Positions 7,433 to 10,215 of a stretch of DNA of 10,215 nucleotides are shown here, in pieces (the stretch's first letter is position 1; the number at the start of each line of letters is the position of its first letter). The DNA is from F-183 sp036502165 (GTDB lineage: Bacteria; Acidobacteriota; Terriglobia; Bryobacterales; Bryobacteraceae). The stretch spans positions 1 to 10,215 of the forward strand of contig DASXZC010000316.1 in the NCBI GenBank assembly GCA_036502165.1, written 5' to 3'. The notes beneath the pieces were generated by a model. That model had not been told where the DNA came from and did not search any database. It saw only the letters and a program-made list of their open reading frames with translations. The position numbers and the translations under genes are program-made.

Positions 7433-7954
7433 CAAAGAAGCGGATTTGTTCCGTAATGAAATCGAATGCCTAAGGCTAGGATTGGTCTTGTGGGATCGAG
7501 TGGTTCTCTCACGTCGCGGCGGTGTTCGGATCTTGCGACGGAATCGCTGCTCGTCGAGGCGGCTGCGATGAATTTCGTACGGCGTCCGGATTCGTTCGAC
7601 GTCATCGTTGCTTCGAATCTGTTCGGCGATATTTTGAGCGGCATCTCGGCGGTCGTGACCGGCGGCATCGGGTTGGCGCCAAGTGCGAATCTGGATGCCA
7701 CGCGGCGATTTCCGTCCATGTTCGAGCCGGTGCACGGATCGGCTCCGGATATTGCGGGCAAGGGAGTCGTTAATCCGCTGGCGGCGATCTTCTCGGCGGG
7801 GATGATGCTCGAGCACCTGGTCGGCGCGGAAGCTGGCGCGGCGGTCGAGCGGGCGGTTGCGAGAGTGCTGGCGGAGGGGGCAGTGCGGACTCCTGATTTG
7901 GGAGGGAAATCGACTACGCAAGAAGTCGGGGACGCGGTTTTGGACCGGCTCTAA
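7433..7954 (+). pseudogene. Array copy E: C-terminal two-thirds of the dehydrogenase
   Basis: Starts at the KKRICSV segment. It carries in-frame stops at the equivalent of SNAQGYG (GCC-TAA and a TAG), small indels around 7500-7535, then an open stretch from ATESLL to the natural C-terminus and TAA (7952-7954). The Asp equivalent to D222 is Glu (VEAAAM) and the D250 equivalent is Gly (ILSG), so two metal/catalytic positions are lost. From 7466 a frame of 162 codons remains open, but no function is likely. Confidence 0.85.
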
Positions 7955-7983
7955 GAACCATCCAAACATTGGAAGTGGCGATG

Positions 7984-8149
7984 CTAGGGTTTGGTTTTGT
8001 GGGACCGAGCATTTTCCCACGTAGCGGCGGAGTTTCCGGATATTGCAACGGAGTCGCTGCTCGTCGATGCGGCCGCGATGAATTTCGTACGCCGTCCGGA
8101 TTCGTTCGATGTCGTCGTCGCTTCCAATCTGTTCGGTGATATTTTGAGC
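7984..8149 (+). pseudogene. Array copy F: central dehydrogenase fragment
   Basis: Near-duplicate of copy D, from the YGLVLWDR region to NLFGDILS, again ending exactly where a captured fragment of the downstream gene begins. A TAG replaces the Tyr codon at about 7985-7987. The spacer before it (7955-7983) matches the spacer before copy D (7081-7110). Confidence 0.85.
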
Positions 8150-8276
8150 GACCGTTACCGCAATGCGCGTTAGCAACCGGAACGCCGTCGGTGCCGCGTG
8201 GATGCAGTGTCGATGGTCTCCGCTTCGCGGGTGCGTTCCTTCGGAGGATCGGGCGGATTCCTCGCCCTAGAAGAGA
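8150..8276 (+). repeat. Captured fragment X2 of the downstream gene
   Basis: Second copy of fragment X1, joined to copy F at the same codon. It reads DRYRNAR and then TAG (8171-8173), with one base fewer than X1 in the GGIG region, which restores the GGFLALEE reading of the parent gene. X1 and X2 resemble each other more than either resembles 9512-9640, so they descend from one capture followed by duplication. Confidence 0.8.
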
Positions 8277-8310
8277 ACAGCCCATGGATACCGCGCTGCA
8301 TTCATCAAAG

Positions 8311-8840
8311 AAGCGGATTTGTTCGCAATGAAATCGAATGCCCAAGGCTAGGCTTGGTCTTGTGGGATCGAGTCGGTTCTCTCACGTCGCGGCGGAGTTT
8401 TCGGATCTTGCGATGGAATCGCTGCTCGTCGATGCGGCTGCGATATGTCGCGCACTGCGCGTCGAGGCGACCGCGGTGAATTTCGTACGGCGTACGGGTT
8501 CGTTCGATGGCGTCGTCGCTTCCAATCTGTTCGGTGATATTTTGAGCGACCTCTCGGCGATCGTGACCGGCGGTATCGGCTTCACACCCAGCGCGAGTCT
8601 CGATTCGACGCGGCGATTCCCTTCCGTTTAAGCCGGTGCACAGATCAGTATCACCGGCAAGAGCGTCGTCGATCCTCTCGCGGCGACCTTCTGGGCCGGG
8701 ATGATGCTCGAGCACCTGGTCGGCCCGGAGTCCGGCGCGGCGGTCGAGCGGCCGTTGCAGGCGTGCTCGCGCAGGGAAAGTCCGCACTCCCGATTTGGGC
8801 AACCCAAGACGTCGGAGACGCGGTTTTGGGCCGGCTCTGA
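8311..8840 (+). pseudogene. Array copy G: composite decayed dehydrogenase fragment
   Basis: The left piece (to about 8442) parallels copy E from KKRICSV to VDAAA. The right piece (from 8445) starts with an ATGTCGCGCACTGCGCGTCG stretch also found at the start of copy H, then resumes at the VNFVRR segment, duplicating the Asp-Ala-Ala region. Damage includes a stop replacing the FEPVH segment (TTTAAG near 8628), several small deletions, and loss of STTQ near the end. The terminal TGA equivalent is at 8838-8840. Confidence 0.8.
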
Positions 8841-8879
8841 ACCCTACAAGACATTTCCTGGCGTTCTTGTTTCAACATG

Positions 8880-9288
8880 TCACGTACCGCGCGTCGAGGC
8901 GGCTGCGGTGAATTTCGTACGGCGTACGGATTCGTTCGATGTCGTCGTCGCTTCGAATCTGTTCGGAGACATTTTCAGCGAATCTCGGCGATCGTGACCG
9001 GAAGCATCGGACTCGCTCCCAGCGCGACTCTCGATCCCACGCGGCGATTTCGGTCCATGTTCGAGCCGGTGCACGGTTCGGCTCCGGATATCGCGGGCAA
9101 GGGCGTCGTCAATCCGCTCGGGGCGATTTTCTCGGCGGGATGTTTCTTGAGCACCTGGTCGGCCCTGAGTCGGCGTGGCGGTCGAGCGAACCGTTGGGGG
9201 CGTGCGGCGGAAGGGCGGGTGCGAACCCCCGACTTGGGGGTCAATCGACCCCGCACGAAGTCGGAGACGCGGTTTGGGCCGGCCTTAG
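8880..9288 (+). pseudogene. Array copy H: last decayed dehydrogenase fragment
   Basis: Runs from the VNFVRRTDSFDVVVASNLFGDI segment to the C-terminal GDAV region, with a frameshift at FSE-SRR (near 8980), a deletion in SAGMM (near 9140) and others near 9170-9230. EPVHGSAPDIAGKGVVNP is still legible in one frame. The 3' spacer after it (about 9289-9340) resembles the spacer between G and H, consistent with H carrying the original 3' flank. Confidence 0.8.
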
Positions 9289-9391
9289 AAAGAGCGTGCA
9301 AACATTTTTAGATGTTTTTGTTTCCATATTTCATGCTCTGTTGACAATCTGACCATCCGGCTGAAACGGACCCCCGGTTAACTTGTAAACG

Positions 9392-10215
9392 ATGATGCCG
9401 ACACGCCGGATGTGGATGCGACAAGTAGGCGCGGTGGCAGCGGCCGCGAACACTTGCATCGCCCGGCTTTTCGGCGCACCGGCCCGTACTCTCGAAGTTG
9501 ACCGGTTGCTCGACCGGTACCGCAATGCGCGCTGGGAACAGGAACGCACGCAGTACCGCGTCGACGCGGCGTTGATGATGTTCACTTCGCCCGTGCATTC
9601 CTTCGGAGGCATCGGGCATGGATTTCTCGCCCTGGGCGAGACGGCCGGGGCCACTTACGTACGCTTCGGCGCGGCTTCGAGCCCTGAAAATGCTCATGGT
9701 TTCGATCGCGCCGGGTTCATCGAGGAGGCTTCCGCCGCCGATGAATTCGCCAGTTTCGGATTCATCACGGCGGGCCACAATTCGGAATCCGGAAGTATCG
9801 CCGGAGGCGGCTTCACGGCGATGGACCAATATCTCAAGCACCGCGAGTGCTGGTTCCGCGGCGCGGGAGTGCCGGTCGCCCTCGCAGACCGGCTGCATCT
9901 GGACAAATTGATCGGATTCATCCGCGGGGCGCTCCCGGAGACCGGTGGCGTTCACAGGCAAGTCGAACTGAACGGGGCGTATCCAAGCTTTCTGCACGCG
10001 GTACTCAGGGCGGTTTCCGCGAAAGACACGCGCTTTCATTGCGTTTATGTGTATAACGCAAAACAATTCGATTTAAGCGTCGAGCGGCACGAGGATTCAC
10101 GGATGGCGGCGCTGCTCGAAGACAAGGGATTGACCCGGCGGCGGGACGCGATCCGGCGCTACGAGGGAACCATACGCGACCAGCCCGGACAATCGTCCGG
10201 CCGCCAGTGGAGCTT
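9392..10215 (+). CDS. Unrecognised protein gene, 3' partial
   Basis: An open frame begins at ATG-ATG (9392/9395), just after an in-frame TAA at 9386-9388, and stays open for 274 codons to the window edge, so the stop lies outside. I do not recognise the family. The N-terminus has a basic MMPTRRMWMRQ followed by an Ala-rich stretch with no convincing signal peptide or lipobox. The body has an arginine-rich helix-like segment (EVDRLLDRYRNARWEQER), a glycine/hydrophobic HSFGGIGHGFLALGE, several aromatic-rich strands, and a basic C-terminal part. No obvious catalytic motif is visible. No strong ribosome-binding site precedes the start. A segment near codons 41-83 is the relative of fragments X1 and X2 in the array. 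Codon use looks like the other GC-rich genes here. Confidence 0.7.
   Translation, partial: MMPTRRMWMRQVGAVAAAANTCIARLFGAPARTLEVDRLLDRYRNARWEQERTQYRVDAALMMFTSPVHSFGGIGHGFLALGETAGATYVRFGAASSPENAHGFDRAGFIEEASAADEFASFGFITAGHNSESGSIAGGGFTAMDQYLKHRECWFRGAGVPVALADRLHLDKLIGFIRGALPETGGVHRQVELNGAYPSFLHAVLRAVSAKDTRFHCVYVYNAKQFDLSVERHEDSRMAALLEDKGLTRRRDAIRRYEGTIRDQPGQSSGRQWS

Larger units (their letters stand above)
4730..9288 (+). repeat. Direct tandem array of eight dehydrogenase copies (A to H)
   Basis: All copies are on the plus strand, head to tail, joined by short related spacers of the type CTCTAAGAACCGTCCAAACA (after B, and recognisable after C and E). Only copy A is complete. Two higher-order repeats are nested inside: D-X1-E (7081-7954) against F-X2-G (7955-8840), and the right part of G (8445 onward) against H (8877 onward). 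No transposase, inverted repeats or target-site signature is visible. Confidence 0.88.

Noticed and set aside
4775..8176. Long minus-strand open frames (4775-5653, 5797-6666, 6896-8176)
   Set aside because: They are antisense to the dehydrogenase copies, Arg/His-rich in composition and repeated only because the plus-strand genes are repeated. GC-rich codon bias keeps them open.
4730..9288. Integron, CRISPR or transposon origin of the repeats
   Set aside because: The repeats are gene-sized coding fragments without conserved short repeat-spacer structure, attC-like sites, terminal inverted repeats or transposase genes.
9300..9320. AAACAT-ATGTTT hairpin with T run as terminator of the array
   Set aside because: The stem is only 6 bp and AT-rich, and the copies before it are pseudogenes. 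Too weak to annotate.
9341..9390. TTGACA at 9341-9346 as a -35 box for the right-edge gene
   Set aside because: No convincing -10 hexamer lies 16-18 bases downstream.
9308..10066. Minus-strand open frame of 252 codons
   Set aside because: It is antisense to the better plus-strand frame starting at 9392, which is homologous to the fragments in the array.

Overview
The window is GC-rich bacterial DNA. An arabinose-5-phosphate isomerase (Kdo/LPS precursor pathway), a collagen-like protein and heavy paralog duplication suggest a diderm, and the style recalls Acidobacteriota such as Solibacter. That placement is an inference from gene content, not a database result.

Left part (1-2050, plus strand): the 3' end of a collagen-like (Gly-X-Y) repeat protein gene, a strong hairpin terminator, then a family 2 glycosyltransferase fused to a GtrA-like membrane domain. 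Middle part (2274-4731, minus strand): a compact cluster transcribed in the order short-chain dehydrogenase, thymidylate kinase, KdsD/KpsF-type arabinose-5-phosphate isomerase, with gaps of only a few bases. Between the convergent glycosyltransferase and kdsD genes lies a degraded second copy of the GtrA 3' end. It appears to encode, in antisense, a new C-terminal tail for KdsD.

Right part (4730-9288, plus strand): an intact decarboxylating dehydrogenase of the tartrate/D-malate dehydrogenase family, whose ATG overlaps the divergent dehydrogenase start codon, is followed by a head-to-tail array of at least seven partial, increasingly damaged copies of the same gene. The array records nested events: an in-frame 69-base loss in copy B; a 219-base in-frame loss between two 'PDIA' coding repeats in copy C; capture of about 128 bases of the downstream gene into the array; a tandem duplication of about 874 bases carrying that captured piece; and a further duplication of about 432 bases at the end. 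Decay increases from left to right. The window ends inside an unrecognised gene (9392 onward), which is the apparent relative of the captured fragment.

I see no phage, CRISPR, transposase or RNA gene. The most notable thing is the paralog array. The simplest reading is a recombination-driven pseudogene array. A silent-cassette role is possible but unproven.
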